Assembly (NCBI GenBank): GCA_026214975.1
Contig: CM047806.1
Coordinates: forward strand, 52,469,947-52,533,946
Length of the DNA: 64,000 nucleotides
DNA from: Gentiana macrophylla
Taxonomy: Eukaryota; Streptophyta; Magnoliopsida; Gentianales; Gentianaceae
Direction of reading: 5' to 3'
Positions 12,449 through 23,915 of this stretch are shown here, in pieces (position 1 is the stretch's first letter; the number at the start of each line of letters is the position of its first letter). The position numbers and the translations under genes were made by a program. The notes below the pieces were generated by a model that saw nothing but the letters and a program-made list of their open reading frames with translations, was not told the DNA's origin and did not search any database.

Positions 12449-12619
12449 GGTTCATGACTTAAATATTGTTTAATGCGTTACTTATGGATTTTTGTTGACG
12501 TGGTTCTTATCTTGACTTGGTGACACTTAGATGTTTATAACAAACTTGTATATTGGTCCGAGAGTTCATTTTCTTTCACCTATTTGCTCAGGACGACCAA
12601 AAGCTAAGTGGGGGGTAGT
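11255..12619 (+). other. 3' untranslated region of Athila-like element
   Basis: Non-coding. It contains an internal polypurine-like motif (TTGGGGACAATGCTTCGATT then AAGTGGGGGTAGG at 11612-11645) about 1 kb before the LTR, an (AC)n microsatellite, and the terminal polypurine tract AAGTGGGGGGTAGT (12606-12619). No gene is visible. Confidence 0.6.
12403..12447 (+). repeat. (AC)n microsatellite
   Basis: About 22 uninterrupted AC units inside the non-coding 3' region of the Athila-like element. Confidence 0.95.
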
Positions 12620-14028
12620 TGATCAAATTGAAATTAGTACTATAAACTATACCTTTATTTACCCTAAATTATGCTCAATTGATAAGTGACAGTTGGATTA
12701 TTGTATGAAATACGGGTCAATTGCCTAGTGTCAGTTCCTTGGCTGTCGATTCTGCATTTATATATTTATCCCGTAAATATGGTACTGTTCTGTCTCGTTT
12801 TGTGTACTTTTCAGGTATACCATATTTGGAGCTGAATATGAGATGATCTGAGTTAGAAGACGCCCTTGGGCCAAAGTTAATGAAGTCTCGTGAGGAGTTT
12901 GTTGGGCCGTAAAAGAGAGGCAAAAGTCGCCAGCAATTGCAAGAAACCCTAGCCGCAGCTATGCGCATCTTGAGAGACACGAAACCGAACTCCCGTGTTG
13001 TGTATTAAGTCGACTAGGTTTAGGACTACTAAGTCGCTTTATGGCTTATAAATAGACTATGTCAGATTTATTATACAATGTACCACCACTATTATTTACT
13101 TTTATGAAATAAATTGTTCATGTCTTTATTTTGAGTTCGTTACTTGGTTATCTTCTCTGATCCATCAACTAGCTTGAGTTGATCAAGCTAGATCATCCAT
13201 TGTTAAAGGTATGAAGCTTTGAACATTCTTTTATGTCTTTACCATGGTAGATTAGTTAAATTAACGCGATGTAATTAGTCTGCATGTCTAAACGAACCGT
13301 AATTAACCAGAATCATTCAGAACATAACGATTATATTATAGAAGTAGGAACCACCGCTCCCGTAATTGTGGCGGTCTTTACCGCAATTGTGAGGCAACCT
13401 TTATGTCACCCTAAGTCTAGAGATTCAGCGTTAGCTATGTTGATCGACGGGTTGAATTCACAGTAGGTTAGGTATGGCCAATCTGCTTATTGTATATCGT
13501 AAATTACCATGAAGGACGATAAAGTGAAGTGTTAGTTTGAACATAATTTGGATCAATCCTTAGGAATGTGCTAGTCAATCCACGACAGCTGCTTAGGGAG
13601 GTTCTCGATCTTGAGCCGACACTTTCTAGAAATTATTGCGTGTGGGTTAATACAACCAACGAAGGAGGTTAACTGCACGTAGACGTCTACTATCCTTTCA
13701 ATGGAAGTAGATAAAGTTAAGAGACTACACCGGTAGCTAAAACTAAATTAATCCACACGTTCTGGTTGAGTCAGGGAATTACGGGGAAACGTAGACATAA
13801 GGATTAATTACACCAAGTTAGCAGATCAGTAAGGATGGATAAGCCAATTAATTTTCTGTCTTTACGTTGGTCTAGGGACCATTATTTGTCTTCTTAGGTA
13901 GATTTGTGAGCTATTATCTGTGTTCAATTGTCTATGTGGTATCGACCTTGACTCGCCCTTGCTATACTACGATTGACCCAGTACTTTTGCTAGTATTTTA
14001 TGAGTAGAGTGACTTACACCGCGGATCA
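12620..14028 (+). repeat. 3' LTR of Athila-like element
   Basis: 1409 bp, starting TGATCAAATTG just after the polypurine tract and ending GCGGATCA. TATA-like GGCTTATAAATAG at about 13041-13053. Near the end it carries TATGTGGTATCGACCTTGAC and CTATACTAC, the U5 motif shared with other Athila-like LTRs in this window. Short frames inside it are not genes. Confidence 0.8.
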
Positions 14029-15001
14029 GTGGCTAGAACCAAATAAGCCCATGGTTATGAGTTAGATGTAGAAGGCAACGTATGGTACTAAAATCGGCTT
14101 TGTGTTTTGAATGTGGGATATTTGAGGAAGACGGTAATGAAGCTCATAAGATGGCGTTTGAAATTCACCCATGGGAAACCAAGATGTACAGAGAGTTGAA
14201 ACAGTATTATTGGTGGCCTTCTATAAAGATAGAGATCATGTCAAAGTGTGACACTTGTCAGGGGGTAAAGGCTGAGCATAGAAGACCGGTATGGTTGCTT
14301 AAGCCGTCGGAGATTCCCGAGTGGAAATGGGAAAAGATAACAATGGATTTTATTAGTGGTTTCCGAATACTATGTCGGGGGGTTATGACAAGATTTGGGT
14401 GATTTTTGATCGGATGACTAAGTCGTCACACTTCTTGCCAGTTAATGAGAACATGGCATTGATGAAGTTAGCTAATCTTTACATCAACAACATAGTAAAG
14501 CTTCATGGGGTTCCAGTTTATGTAGTTTTAGACAGGAACAGTCGGTTGGTTAGCAGATTTTGGATGAGTCTTCAAAAACACTTTGGTACTAAGTTGAATT
14601 TGAGTACAACTTTTCATCCCTAAGCAGACGGACAGTTAGAGTAAACTATCCAAACTCTTGAGGACATGTTGAGAGCATGTGCCTTGTAAGTATGAGGTTC
14701 TTGGGATAAATATCTTTTAGTGGAAGAGTTCGCTTATAATAATAGTTATCATGCAAGCATCAAAATGCCACCATTTGAGGCTTTGTATGGAAGAAAGTGC
14801 CGAACACCAGTGTTTTGGGATGAAGTTGTACAGAGACAGATTACAGGGCCAGAGTTGATTCATCAAGCTAAAGAGAAGATTGAAGTGGTACATCGTAATC
14901 TTAAAAGGACTCAAGACAGGCAGAAAAGTTGGGCAGACATGAGAAGAAGATCGTTGAAGTTTGAGGTTGGTGATAGAGTGTACCTCAAGCGCTCTCAATG
15001 A
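14029..15001 (+). pseudogene. Chromovirus integrase
   Basis: Continues the chromovirus split at 6335. From 14082 the frame shows the HHCC zinc domain (AHKMAFEIHPWETKMYRELK, WWPSIK, CDTCQGVKAEHRRP). The core follows with MDFISGF (first Asp), VVLDRNSRLVSRFW (second Asp) and DGQLE (Glu near 14640). FAYNNSYHASIKMPPFEALY and YGRKCRTPVFWDE complete it at 14726-14820. Frame changes near 14375 and 14625, with stops, inactivate it. Similarity to Tekay/Del-type plant chromoviruses is clear. Confidence 0.9.
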
Positions 15002-15437
15002 GAAGAGTGAGATGATTTGGGCGAAAGGCAAGCTAATCCCTAAACATGTAGGTCTTTTTGTGATCTTAGCTAAAGTAGGACCTTTAGCTTATCGGTTGGA
15101 GTAGCAAGAATCATTGTCAAGAGTACATAACGTCTTTCATGTGTCAATGTTAATGAAATGCTTAACTGACATTGATGTGGAAGAAAGCATTGACCTTGAA
15201 ATGGTTGGAGAGAACTTAACTTACAAGGATGAACCGGATTGCGCCTTAGAACAGTAAGGCGAAGAAATTCAAGAGGAAGATGTACAGCAACAGTCTTGGT
15301 GCAGTGGAGTAATCACACACCGGAAGAGGCAACATGAAAGTTAGAGGACGACATGGTTTGCAAGTTTCTAGAGTTCAAACACCTCCAAGGTATGTTCAGT
15401 TCGAGGACGAAACTTGTTTTAAGGGGGGGGGGGAGGA
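15002..15437 (+). pseudogene. Chromovirus integrase C-terminus, chromodomain-like tail and polypurine tract
   Basis: Broken frames hold a VQWSNHTPEEAT segment (about 15298-15333), the end of a chromodomain in this lineage. The next codon is TGA where the family has Trp, a probable G-to-A change. FEDETCF (about 15400) precedes an 11-G polypurine run (15423-15433) and GGAGGA. Chromodomains in these elements are thought to target insertion to heterochromatin. Confidence 0.75.
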
Positions 15438-16131
15438 TGTAAAACCCCTAAATTTCAAGAAAGGTAAAAGCGTAGAAGGGAAATTAATATAATTTATATT
15501 CTGTTTTATGTTAACCTAAAAGCTAATAATTAAAAAGGATGTAAATATTAGTTAAAGGATTTAATTAATGGGTATAAAAGGAAAAATAATCCTCTCATAA
15601 TTCTTTCACGGAAAATTTTCTTTAAAAAATAGAAGAAGGGCAATGGCAAGGAGTAGAGAAGAAAGAAGAAAGAATCTTTGACCGCGTGGTTAATTTGTTG
15701 ATCTTTTGAGCAAACAACAGTAGACAAATTTTATCACCGCGTTGATAGGATCTTTTCCACACTAACTATTCTCTATTCCGTAAGTTTGCAATTTAGCCCT
15801 AAATCAGAATCTTAATAGCTCTTGAGGTAAGTCTGAGTTTTACTAGACTAGAGTGTTGTATTAATCGTAGCAAGCTGTTATGGATCGTAGGTTGTTCGTA
15901 GGAGTCGTGAATCAAAGGATTCACATGGTTTGCTTCAACTTTTGCTTTGGATTTGCTATTAAACTTTAAAAGGTAAGATGGTGTTCATTTAAACATATAA
16001 TTGGTTGTTATTTTGTGATATGCTGATGTTAAATTGTAGGTTTATGGTAAAAATAAGGTTGGAAATTGTTTGGTATGAAATTCCAACAAGTTTTGCCTTG
16101 GAACATGCTAATCCTGCCTATTTTCGTCGAT

Positions 16132-16477
16132 TTGGCGGGAGCCAAGTGGTGTTAGCGGGCGCCAACCTGAGCAGGAAATAAACAGGATGATCATGTTCAT
16201 ATTGGCGGACGCCGATGGCTGATTGGTGGGCGCCAATGATGTTGGCATACACCGGTGGGCTTTGACGGGTGCCAACAAGGTACAAGAGTTTGACAATATG
16301 CTCTGGAAAGTCTTGGCAACTGCCAACAGAGGTTGGCGGGCGCCAAAAGCAAGAAGTGTGACTATGTTCACTCTTGGCGGATGCTAGGGAGGTTTGGCGG
16401 GCGCTAGGAGGAGGCAAAATGGTATGTTAATTTATGGGCAAGGTTGGCGGGTGCCAATGGGCCTTGGCAGGCGCCAA
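16132..16477 (+). promoter_or_regulatory. Array of TTGGCGGGCGCCAA palindromes
   Basis: About twelve copies in 350 bp, including perfect or near-perfect ones at 16132, 16152, 16202, 16223, 16313, 16333, 16394, 16444 and 16464. Both arms vary together in some copies (TTGGCAACTGCCAA), which hints that the palindrome rather than the bases is kept. Likely protein-binding sites or hairpins in the LTR; function unknown. Confidence 0.75.
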
Positions 16478-17110
16478 AGGTGTATGATCACCTTGTTTAG
16501 ATACTTTATTGTGCACAACATGTTATGGATCGGTATGCATGTCTTTGAGGACATTATATGTTATGTTGCAATGTCTAACTTCAACTTCTGGTAGCCTCAG
16601 CTCACAAGCACAACTGAGACCCTCTACGGGGAGAAGGTGTGGGAGCACCGGAAGACGATTGTTTAGGCCTTGAAGGACGTTGACTTAGTAATCAATGATC
16701 TCTTTATAACGTGCTAGGTGGTGTAACTAGAATGTCTAGGACTAGAAGTCCATAAGAAGCCTTTTATGTGAATGAACCAAGTGGTAAGACTTAAACTCGG
16801 GAATTATACATGTATGTGTCTAAAAGCTAAAACATCTTTATCATTGGTAAGACATGTTTACATTTCTTAGCATGAGGACTATTACACCTTCATTTCGCTT
16901 GGTGTCAAGGGACTCGTGTAAATCTCACACGGTACTAAGTCCGTGCCATTAAGAGGTGCTTCACGTGTCGTGGTGCAGTCTTCACCATGCGCAGTGTCAT
17001 TTGATCTTGATGTAGCAGACTTACTTGTGCGATGTTATACTCCGTGATCTAGTTGAGGTGAGTGTAATCTCATGATACAACCTATGTGGTAGTGTTTGTA
17101 GACTTTATTT

Positions 17111-17112
<2 letters not shown>

Positions 17113-17160
<48 letters not shown>
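17113..17160 (+). repeat. (AT)n microsatellite in chromovirus LTR
   Basis: About 24 AT units following TTTATTTTG. It could be an expanded TATA-box region of the LTR promoter, but its distance from the palindrome array (about 640 bp) makes that uncertain. Confidence 0.9.
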
Positions 17161-17163
<3 letters not shown>

Positions 17164-17744
17164 TGTGTATCCGTTTCCTCTACCCCTTACTCAGTACAAT
17201 TGTACTTACCCTCTATTTATTGTTCCCACCCGAGAAGGTGATTGGCAGGGTGACGATGATTATGGATATGATGATGGTACTGACGGAGCTGACATATGAG
17301 CTCGAGACATCATGAAGATGTTATCATTTTTATTATGCATTTCTATTCGGTTTAAGAGATAGACTTTTACATATTTTTCCATTTCAATTAGGATGTAATA
17401 AGTAAACAACATTTATTTTGTTGTTGTCGTTTCAGTTCTCTTAGACGTAGATTGAGACGGTTGATCCGTTTTGTTGTCTTTTGACATTTTCGAGTTTATC
17501 TTTAGTTTTAATTTCCGCTTTATTCTAATTGATTGTTATGAGGCTTACGTATACATTACTTTTGTGATCTAAAAAGAAAGTATATACTTACCGGGCGTTC
17601 TTTTCGGATAAAGAATCGGTATCCAAGAACGGGACGTCACATCGATTCAGACAGAATATTTCAGAACGTGTTTCTAACCATTATTGGGTATGAAAAACTC
17701 TTATAAGTCTGACTTGAAATGGATCAAAACATTATTTTATATCC

Positions 17745-17746
<2 letters not shown>

Positions 17747-17824
<78 letters not shown>
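17747..17824 (+). repeat. (TA)n microsatellite
   Basis: About 38 TA units between the chromovirus LTR and the MULE. It may sit at the junction of the two elements; the preceding 100 bp (17642-17746) show no feature. Confidence 0.95.
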
Positions 17825-17826
<2 letters not shown>

Positions 17827-17936
17827 CGTGTCGTGTGAAAAGATGGGAACACTTTAGTGCAGAAATTGGAAAATCAGGTTGTGTCAAAACTTTGACTTGC
17901 AAATCAGGTCATGCCTTTTCTGACATGGAAAATAAG

Positions 17937-18056
17937 GTAAACGTAAGGATCCTTACATTTAAACGTAAGGAAATTCAAATAGCCATCTGATACGAAAAAC
18001 GCACTCAACGTAGGGACCTTAGGTTTAAACGCAGAGACCTTACGTTTAAACGTAAG
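17937..18056. promoter_or_regulatory. Palindrome cluster 1 of the MULE (CTTACGTTTAAACGTAAG)
   Basis: A perfect 18-bp palindrome CTTACGTTTAAACGTAAG lies at 18039-18056. Related copies lie at 17937-17970 (including the perfect palindrome GTAAGGATCCTTAC) and 18006-18035. Located about 130-250 bp upstream of a possible first ATG at 18190 and 700 bp before the DUF1985 frame. Confidence 0.75.
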
Positions 18057-18442
18057 AATCTATAAAGTTGTGAATAACACTATCTCTCTCTTCTATCCCC
18101 TTTCAAACGCTCATATCCCTACGCCAAAGCGCGTTCCTTTACTTACGGCGATTTTGCATGAAAAGATTTGCCACAATCTCTCAAGTACAATGGATCAATG
18201 CAATACAGAACTGTATGTATTTCCCATTATCTTCTATTTACAACGTTTTATTGTTATATTGTGTAGTTCTTTAGGCTGCAATTTTTATTTCACATTCTCT
18301 GATATGTATTTCCCAATTTTTAGTGGTTTGTAGTGGTTTAGTTATGTTGGCCTGATATTGTTTAGCCTGATATTGTTGGGGTTTAGCCTAATTTTTGTTT
18401 TCTGGGTTGAAGAAGGGGAGTTTTGTGAAGAAAAATGTAGTT

Positions 18443-18532
18443 TCTACGTTTGGATGTAGAGACCTGCATTTCTCTACGTTTGGACGTAAGGTTTCTATGT
18501 TTGGACGTAGAGACCCTACGTTTAGACGTAGA
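18443..18532. promoter_or_regulatory. Palindrome cluster 2 of the MULE (TCTACGTTTGGACGTAGA)
   Basis: Four imperfect palindromes at 18443, 18473, 18494 and 18515, each 18 bp, with period roughly 20-30 bp and consensus TCTACGTTTGGACGTAGA. They are followed by a T-rich run and precede the DUF1985 frame by about 230 bp. Same core as clusters at 17937 and 48048. Confidence 0.8.
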
Positions 18533-18767
18533 AAATTGCTGTTTTTTTTTTGTTTTTTTGTTTTTCCTCCCGTTTTGTATGCAGATTTCCAGTTTAGTTT
18601 TTTTCTACAGTTTAGGTTATTAGGGTTTAGGTTATTCTTGATTGTAATTTGATAAAAACATGCAATTTGTGGCTACAAACTTAGACTTAGTCATGGTTTA
18701 GGGTTTATTTTACATTTTCATTGTTGATTGTTGATAATAATCCATTCCATTTGTTTGTTAATAGTTG

Positions 18768-19608
18768 ATGGGCCATCATGGTTCTGATGTCTACAAACAA
18801 ATGGAAAATTTGACATGGACTTTTAAAGGGGAAAAGACCAAGCTTCGGGATCCTGTTGAAATTCACATGAGAAGGATCGGATTTGAGGATACATTGACAG
18901 GTGGGGTTTTTGAACAATTCATTGAAATGTACAATGAATGGAAGTTTTCCTCCAAGGTTTTGCAATATGTATGTTTCAATGCCGTTTATCCGAATGTGCC
19001 CGATGAGCTTCATTTTAGATTTGGTGAGACGACCCTGAAGTTCGGTAGACGGGAGTTTTGCATGATTACCGGTTTCTGGTTTGGGGATCTCCTGGAACCT
19101 ACCCAACCTCATTCCAGGTGTTTTGATGAGGGGACACACGGCCACATCCATCATCCTGACGGTGAACTGATCACCATACCGGATATTGAGAGATGGTTAT
19201 TAGATGAGGCTGAGCGTCTTGAAGTTCTTTACCGTGTAGGTTTAGTCTACCTTATTCACGGTATTATGATGGGTCATGATGAGACTAGTGGCGTACCTTG
19301 TGTGACCTTCTATTTGGTCGAGAATATAGAAGGCCTAAATGACTTTCAATGGGGTACTTGGTTGTGGGATCACACCTATAGAAAGATTTGTCACATAATG
19401 AATACCTACAAGGAAAGCACAGAAGGCAGGGTGACGGTACAAGGGGTTATACATGCCTTACAGTTTTGGGCTTACGAGACCCTTCAGGATATTGGTGTTC
19501 CGACGGTTGCTGCCACCCTCAGAACTCCTGATGCGGCTTCTCGGATGATTAGATGGAGTTGCAAGAATCCCTCTCCGTAGTGGAAGACGTTGTGGCGGAA
19601 GGCAAAGA
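18768..19608 (+). pseudogene. DUF1985-domain protein of the MULE, first large exon
   Basis: A 270-codon frame from ATG 18768. Residues about 70-200 match the plant DUF1985 pattern: LHFRFGETTLKFGRREFCMI then TGFWFGDLLEP, VLYRVGLVYLIHGIMMG, and GLNDFQWGTWLWDHTY. Known DUF1985 proteins occur in plant MULEs, often with an Ulp1 protease domain; in Arabidopsis VANDAL elements the VANC anti-silencing protein is, as I recall, of this type. The frame meets a TAG at 19578 (CAG in the likely original) but coding character continues to a splice donor (AAGAAG|GTAATAAG) near 19608. A short upstream exon from ATG 18190 is possible. The antisense frame here is a shadow. Confidence 0.8.
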
Positions 19609-19704
19609 AGGTAATAAGCTTAATAAACATCTCCTTTTAATTATATCTGGTATGGTTAAACATTTTGTTATTGTTAATTCTAATAAAATATACATTCTTT
19701 GCAG

Positions 19705-20039
19705 AGCCGTGTTATAGGATATCTGGGTGCAAGGGAATTTGATAGGGAGTTGATGGCAGCTAGGGGCATCCCTGATGCGGAGATTACTGAGCCACCACGT
19801 GTGATCCTCGGCCTGTACTCAATTGCACGGCTGAGCCGCCACCTAGAGACGTCATCTACTACCACACAAAGCAGCCCACGCCTACTACATCGATCGCCAC
19901 CTCTACTTCACATCCCTCTCCACATGAGTCATCTTTACCTCCTCATTCACGACCTATGCCGCATAGATCCTACATTGATATGCTACAGGCAGAAGAAGAT
20001 GAATCTGATGAAGAAGATGAAGCTATTGGTCTTTATAGG
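19705..20039 (+). pseudogene. DUF1985/Ulp1 gene, second exon (left part)
   Basis: After an acceptor TTTGCAG|AG (about 19704) the sequence codes GYLGAREFDRELMAARGIPD and, in a shifted frame, a Pro/Ser-rich stretch ending in an acidic run (EEDESDEEDEAIGLYR). The solo LTR interrupts it at 20039 and the frame resumes at 21776. At least one small frameshift lies between the two parts. Confidence 0.65.
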
Positions 20040-21775
20040 TGATTGAGGTCAAGTTAAATTACTAACTCGATGCCTAAATAACCACTAGCAAGTGAACTAG
20101 GTTCAATCGCAGTATAGCCAGATAGAGTCGAGGTCGATCCCACATAGAATCAATTTGTGGATCCTAACTTAAATAGCCAACCTATTTATTTCGTTTGACA
20201 AACACGGTCTATGACCAACATAAAGTACGAGAAAAGAAAGACACACTCAAACATATAAACAACATGTAAACACATAACGTAATCAACTGCCCTATTATAA
20301 CCGTGATCATTTGGATCTAGACAATTTATATGACAACAAAACTCATCAACTACTAATCCGCTCATATCTATTTATATTGGCTACGAGAGTCATCCTCTAA
20401 GCTTGATGTAGCACCGATAGGTCACTATATCACTGTGGTATTGTTACGTGACTTCGCCTTTTGGTGCCTCCATCTCATATAACTCACACGCTTACTACTC
20501 TAAGGATGCCGATATTGACCGTACACCTCGTCCGGGCAACATTCCTTTGGTTAGGCGTATTTCTGACGATCACTCAAACCTCGCCCAACTAACATTTACC
20601 AAGTTATAGTCTCATGCTAGTTTACGATCTACGTGTAACAAGGTGCGCGCAATTCCTAATATAAACCTACCTAGATAACGCCGAACGTCCAAGATCAATT
20701 CCTAAGCCTACCTAAGAGTTTTATATCGGTATTTCCTTTTACACGCTTTTAATTAAATTAAGCGAGTGACGTAGCCATGACATACCTCTTCGAGATAATA
20801 AATTCAATTAAGCTAACCTAATCATAAAGACGTGGATCGATTAACGGATGAAACAGTTTGACAACCCTCGGTCGACCGAATAGGTGCTCTCGGTCGACCG
20901 AGTGACACCTCTCGGTCACCCGAGAGTCTAGCTCCCAGCATTTACATCCCGTAACATATTTCTCAGCGTTTCATATACTAATCGGATTACATAGCGAATC
21001 ATCGTGACATCATATAAACTAATCTAAATACACGTAAATTAAACACACAGATTCATCCGTAGATATTAGGTAGAGGACGTAGGATATGGTATCCTTATAG
21101 ACAAGGTATCACCACTGCCCTAACGTCATATCCTAGATCTACATCATCTAGATATGAATAACTACTCAAACAATCAAAGCATAATTGGGAAATTGATTAC
21201 TTAAAAGAAAACAAGATGAAGAACTAGGGCTTACATGTTTGCACCCTTAGCTCCTCCACAAGCCTTATTTGCTTATATGTTCTTATGAATGAATAGTGGT
21301 GAATGCATAATAATAAAAAATACAAAGGACTTATGTTTATATAGAGCCTCAGCCGTCATAGAGAACCGAAATGCCGACACTCTGAACCCTAACCGACTCA
21401 AATAATGTGCCGAGCTTCTTCGATCATAGGCCCACTCGGTCGATCAATGCACAAAGCTCGGTCGACCGAGCCTTACACGCCCCTGGCTTTCTTCCTCTTT
21501 TATCTTGGGCTTTCTTAACTCGTCTGTGATCCATCAAAGCTTCTCCGAAGTCCATCCTTGTGCTCCCAAATGAGTTACTACAAATATCACACGAAATACA
21601 AATCTGTAATATCAAATAATATAATAAAACCTCTTAATACATAATAATGAATCGTAACTCTCTCGGCATATGCAAATTAAGCGTATTACGACTTATTATT
21701 CCTCTATTATAGCTCCTTTAAACTAGAATCGGGATAAGGTCATAGAATAACGGGCACACGAAATGACCGTTATCA
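20040..21775 (-). repeat. Solo LTR related to the three-LTR element
   Basis: 1736 bp from TGATTGAGGTC to GACCGTTATCA, the same edges in diverged form as the LTRs at 49483 (TGATCGGGGTC ... GACCGTCATCA). Shared inside are CGTAGCCATGACATACC, TTCATCCGTAG-type text, the GGTCGATCCCACA motif near its U5 end and GGTCGACC palindromes. No PBS, polypurine tract or partner LTR adjoins it. Flanking pentamers are ATAGG and ATAAA, so the target duplication is not convincing. It splits the DUF1985/Ulp1 gene. A minus-strand TATA (CTATATAAAC) lies near 21331-21340. Confidence 0.75.
20877..21470 (-). promoter_or_regulatory. CTCGGTCGACCGAG palindromes in the solo LTR
   Basis: Copies lie at about 20868-20930 (three, one in the variant GGTCACCC) and at about 21436-21470 (two). 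The right pair is roughly 100 bp upstream, on the minus strand, of the TATA near 21335. Same sequence and layout as in the three-LTR element. Confidence 0.7.
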
Positions 21776-22372
21776 ATAAATGTGTGAAGAGAAGGATAGA
21801 TAATGGGCTGAATGAGATTCGAGTGGAAATTCGCCGGCAGAATGACGAGAACCGGCAAGTACTTCGAGAGGTAGTTTAGCGGCAGAATGAGCATGGGGCG
21901 ATACCTTCCGAACTTAGGGGGTTGATACATACGCTGTTATCTAGAGATCAGGTAAAAAATTATTTCATTGTCATTTTTATGCGATAAATTTAGTTGTATG
22001 TATTCGATACTAACCGGGCCATATATTTTCGCCTACTACCCCTCATCGGCCTCCATCTCCTCCACCTGATACTGACCGGGCCACATCTTTCCAGTCTACC
22101 CCTCACCGGTCTACACATGGTCATCATACTGATCAGCATACTGATGAGCCTACACCGGTCAAAGATACTCATCGATCACACATAACCAAAGATACTCATC
22201 CATCGCCTACCCCGACTGATGATCTGTTGATGTTCGGGTTTAATAAGATATGTGAAGGAATTTTGCAACCCCGGCAAGAGGGAGTGCAGCAGGAGGGAGT
22301 TTAACATGAGGATATGGTCGACGAGTATTTGCTGGACGATCCTTATATTGAGACTACGATTGATTCGAGTAA
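21776..22372 (+). pseudogene. DUF1985/Ulp1 gene, coiled-coil and Pro/Thr-rich linker exons
   Basis: Exon to about 21951 codes a charged helical stretch (KRRIDNGLNEIRVEIRRQND, then ENRQVLREV) with one in-frame TAG, ending CAG|GTAAAA. The next coding segment (about 22045-22372) is Pro/Thr/His-rich (STPHRSTHGHHTDQ, TDDLLMFGFNKICEGIL) with one TAA where CAA is likely. Two tiny candidate exons follow near 22489-22545 and 22636-22712, each ending at a TAGTAAGTT donor-like site; these are near-duplicates of each other in their surroundings. The linker resembles those between DUF1985 and Ulp1 domains. Confidence 0.55.
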
Positions 22373-22794
22373 GCATTATGTTATTTACATCTAAATAATG
22401 TTTAGTAAGTTGATTTATATTGAATTTTGTATTATTAACATAGATATCGTTTATTATCGTTAATTGATGAGAATGCTTATTTTGATGCAGATACTCATGA
22501 GGCTTACTACCCCTGCACCGACCATGTCCATGCTTTGTTTATAGTAAGTTAATTTATATTGAATTTTGTATTATTAACATAGGTATTTTATTTTTTGTTA
22601 TCGTTAATTGGTGATCTCGATTACGTTTGGTATAGATACTCCCTGAGCCTACAACAGGGGCAGGTGCTGCCACCAGTCAGGCATCGGTTGTGGAGCCTGG
22701 GATCGATTATAGTAAGTTATTTGATTTTTAATTTTGAAACTAGATATTATGTTGTGAAAAACTATCTAACTCGATCATGTATTGAATATTGTTT

Positions 22795-23568
22795 AGCTGC
22801 TGGTCCAACTGCTATTCAATTGGGTAAACGAAAGGCGGATGATGCAAATGACAGAAGATTGACAACCCGTCAGACTACTAAACAACCACGATATTTAACT
22901 GATGGGTCACACGTAGTCAGTCTTTCAGGTGCTAATAGATAGACACCGCGGAAAATTTTTCCAGAAAAGTTGGAAAACAATTTCAGCAACTGGTACGAAC
23001 AAGAACATCCACCCCGAGTTACGATTCCCATGGGCTGGGTAGCTGGAGTTCAGATTGTAGATCAGGCGGACAAGGCGTGGTTCAAATGTCTTCATGAGCA
23101 GAATAGCGAGTTAGACCGAGATGTATATTCTTGTGACTTCATTTTCATATTTCTGATTTCATTATCTCAGAATTTCTTTTGCATGCGTCTGAAAGATATC
23201 GAGGCTTGTTTGGACCTAATACAACGGAAACTGGAAGCACATCCAACATGCTTTATACCACATATGACCATTGCCTACTCTGATTCTCCTCCTTTTGCGG
23301 CCAGGGTCATATAGATCAGGGAAAGACGCCAGACACAACGGACATTCCAGCTCATGTGATTGAGTACATCAAGACATGGGATGCAAACATCATGGTGTAC
23401 ATTCCCTGGGCCATTAGTCGTGGTCACTGGGCAACTGTCGAAGTGTCTATTCCCGACTGAAAGATTAGAGTGTTTGATTGTCTGACGGGGAAGGGATATG
23501 ACAAAGATGTGAAGGCTTGAATCAGAGCATTCGGTGTTTCATTGAGGAGAGTGTTCGAGATGGATGCT
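22795..23568 (+). pseudogene. Ulp1-like (C48) cysteine protease, N-terminal part with His and Asp
   Basis: Codes a basic stretch (LGKRKADDANDRRLTTRQ), then VTIPMGWVAGVQIVDQ, LKDIEACLDLIQRKLEAHP, YIKTWDANIMVYIPW and SRGHWATVEVSI. The catalytic His codon is at 23425-23427 and the Asp (RVFDCL) at 23476-23478, the normal Ulp1 order H-D-C. Family members remove SUMO or SUMO-like tags; for MULE-borne copies the substrate is unknown. Stops at 23458 and 23518 (TGA) and a frameshift near 23310 disable it. The Athila element begins at 23569, before the catalytic Cys. Confidence 0.8.
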
Positions 23569-23915
23569 TGTTAAGGGTGAGTTTATACGATTTATAACGC
23601 TATATTCTATGATATTTTCCCTCATATTCGTATAAATTGCATAAGAAACGAGTGTTTAACGGAAGTATTGAGTGAATGAGGTTTTTAACGAGTTAATCGC
23701 AAAACTGGTTGATTTTGGTGTTTTAAATGTGATTTTATGATTATTTGGATGATATTACATTTTGGATGTTTTGATGTGTTAAAGGTACATGTTTGATGCT
23801 CAAATGTTGATCAAAAAGAGATAAGAGTCGAATTTCATTAATGATAAAAGAGATAATGATGATTGGATTTGATGATAAAAGAGATAAAGACGGAGAAATC
23901 AAGATGAAGTCGATT

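Larger units (their letters stand above)
6336..14028 (+). mobile_element. Athila-like LTR element inserted in the chromovirus (itself disrupted)
   Basis: A partial LTR at 6336-6508 and a 3' LTR at 12620-14028 share a near-identical start (about 170 bp, beginning TGATCA and ATTGAAATTAGTAC). The outer edges are TG...CA. Flanking pentamers are GTGGA (6331-6335) and GTGGC (14029-14033), a target duplication with one mismatch. A polypurine tract AAGTGGGGGGTAGT directly precedes the 3' LTR. No gag-pol remains; the interior is filled by other elements. The first LTR diverges from its partner after about 6508, so the left part has been rearranged. Confidence 0.75.
15438..17641 (+). repeat. 3' LTR of chromovirus
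   Basis: 2204 bp from TGTAAAACCCC after the polypurine tract to GGGACGTCACA. Those ends fit Tekay/Del LTRs. It contains a 12-copy palindrome array (16132-16477) and an (AT)n tract (17113-17160). The 5' LTR is not in the window, so the right edge is inferred from TG...CA only. The short open frames here are palindrome-driven and not genes. Confidence 0.7.

Noticed and set aside
16108..16417. Overlapping minus-strand frames near 16.1-16.4 kb
   Set aside because: They translate the GGCGGGCGCC palindromes into Pro/Ala/Ser text; two frames overlap and neither has a domain.
17747..17824. MULE terminal or centromeric signal in the (TA)n tract
   Set aside because: Simple TA repeat only; no inverted partner can be tested within the window.
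18705..19154. 149-aa minus-strand frame as a gene
   Set aside because: It is the antisense shadow of the DUF1985 exon, whose domain match is clear on the plus strand.
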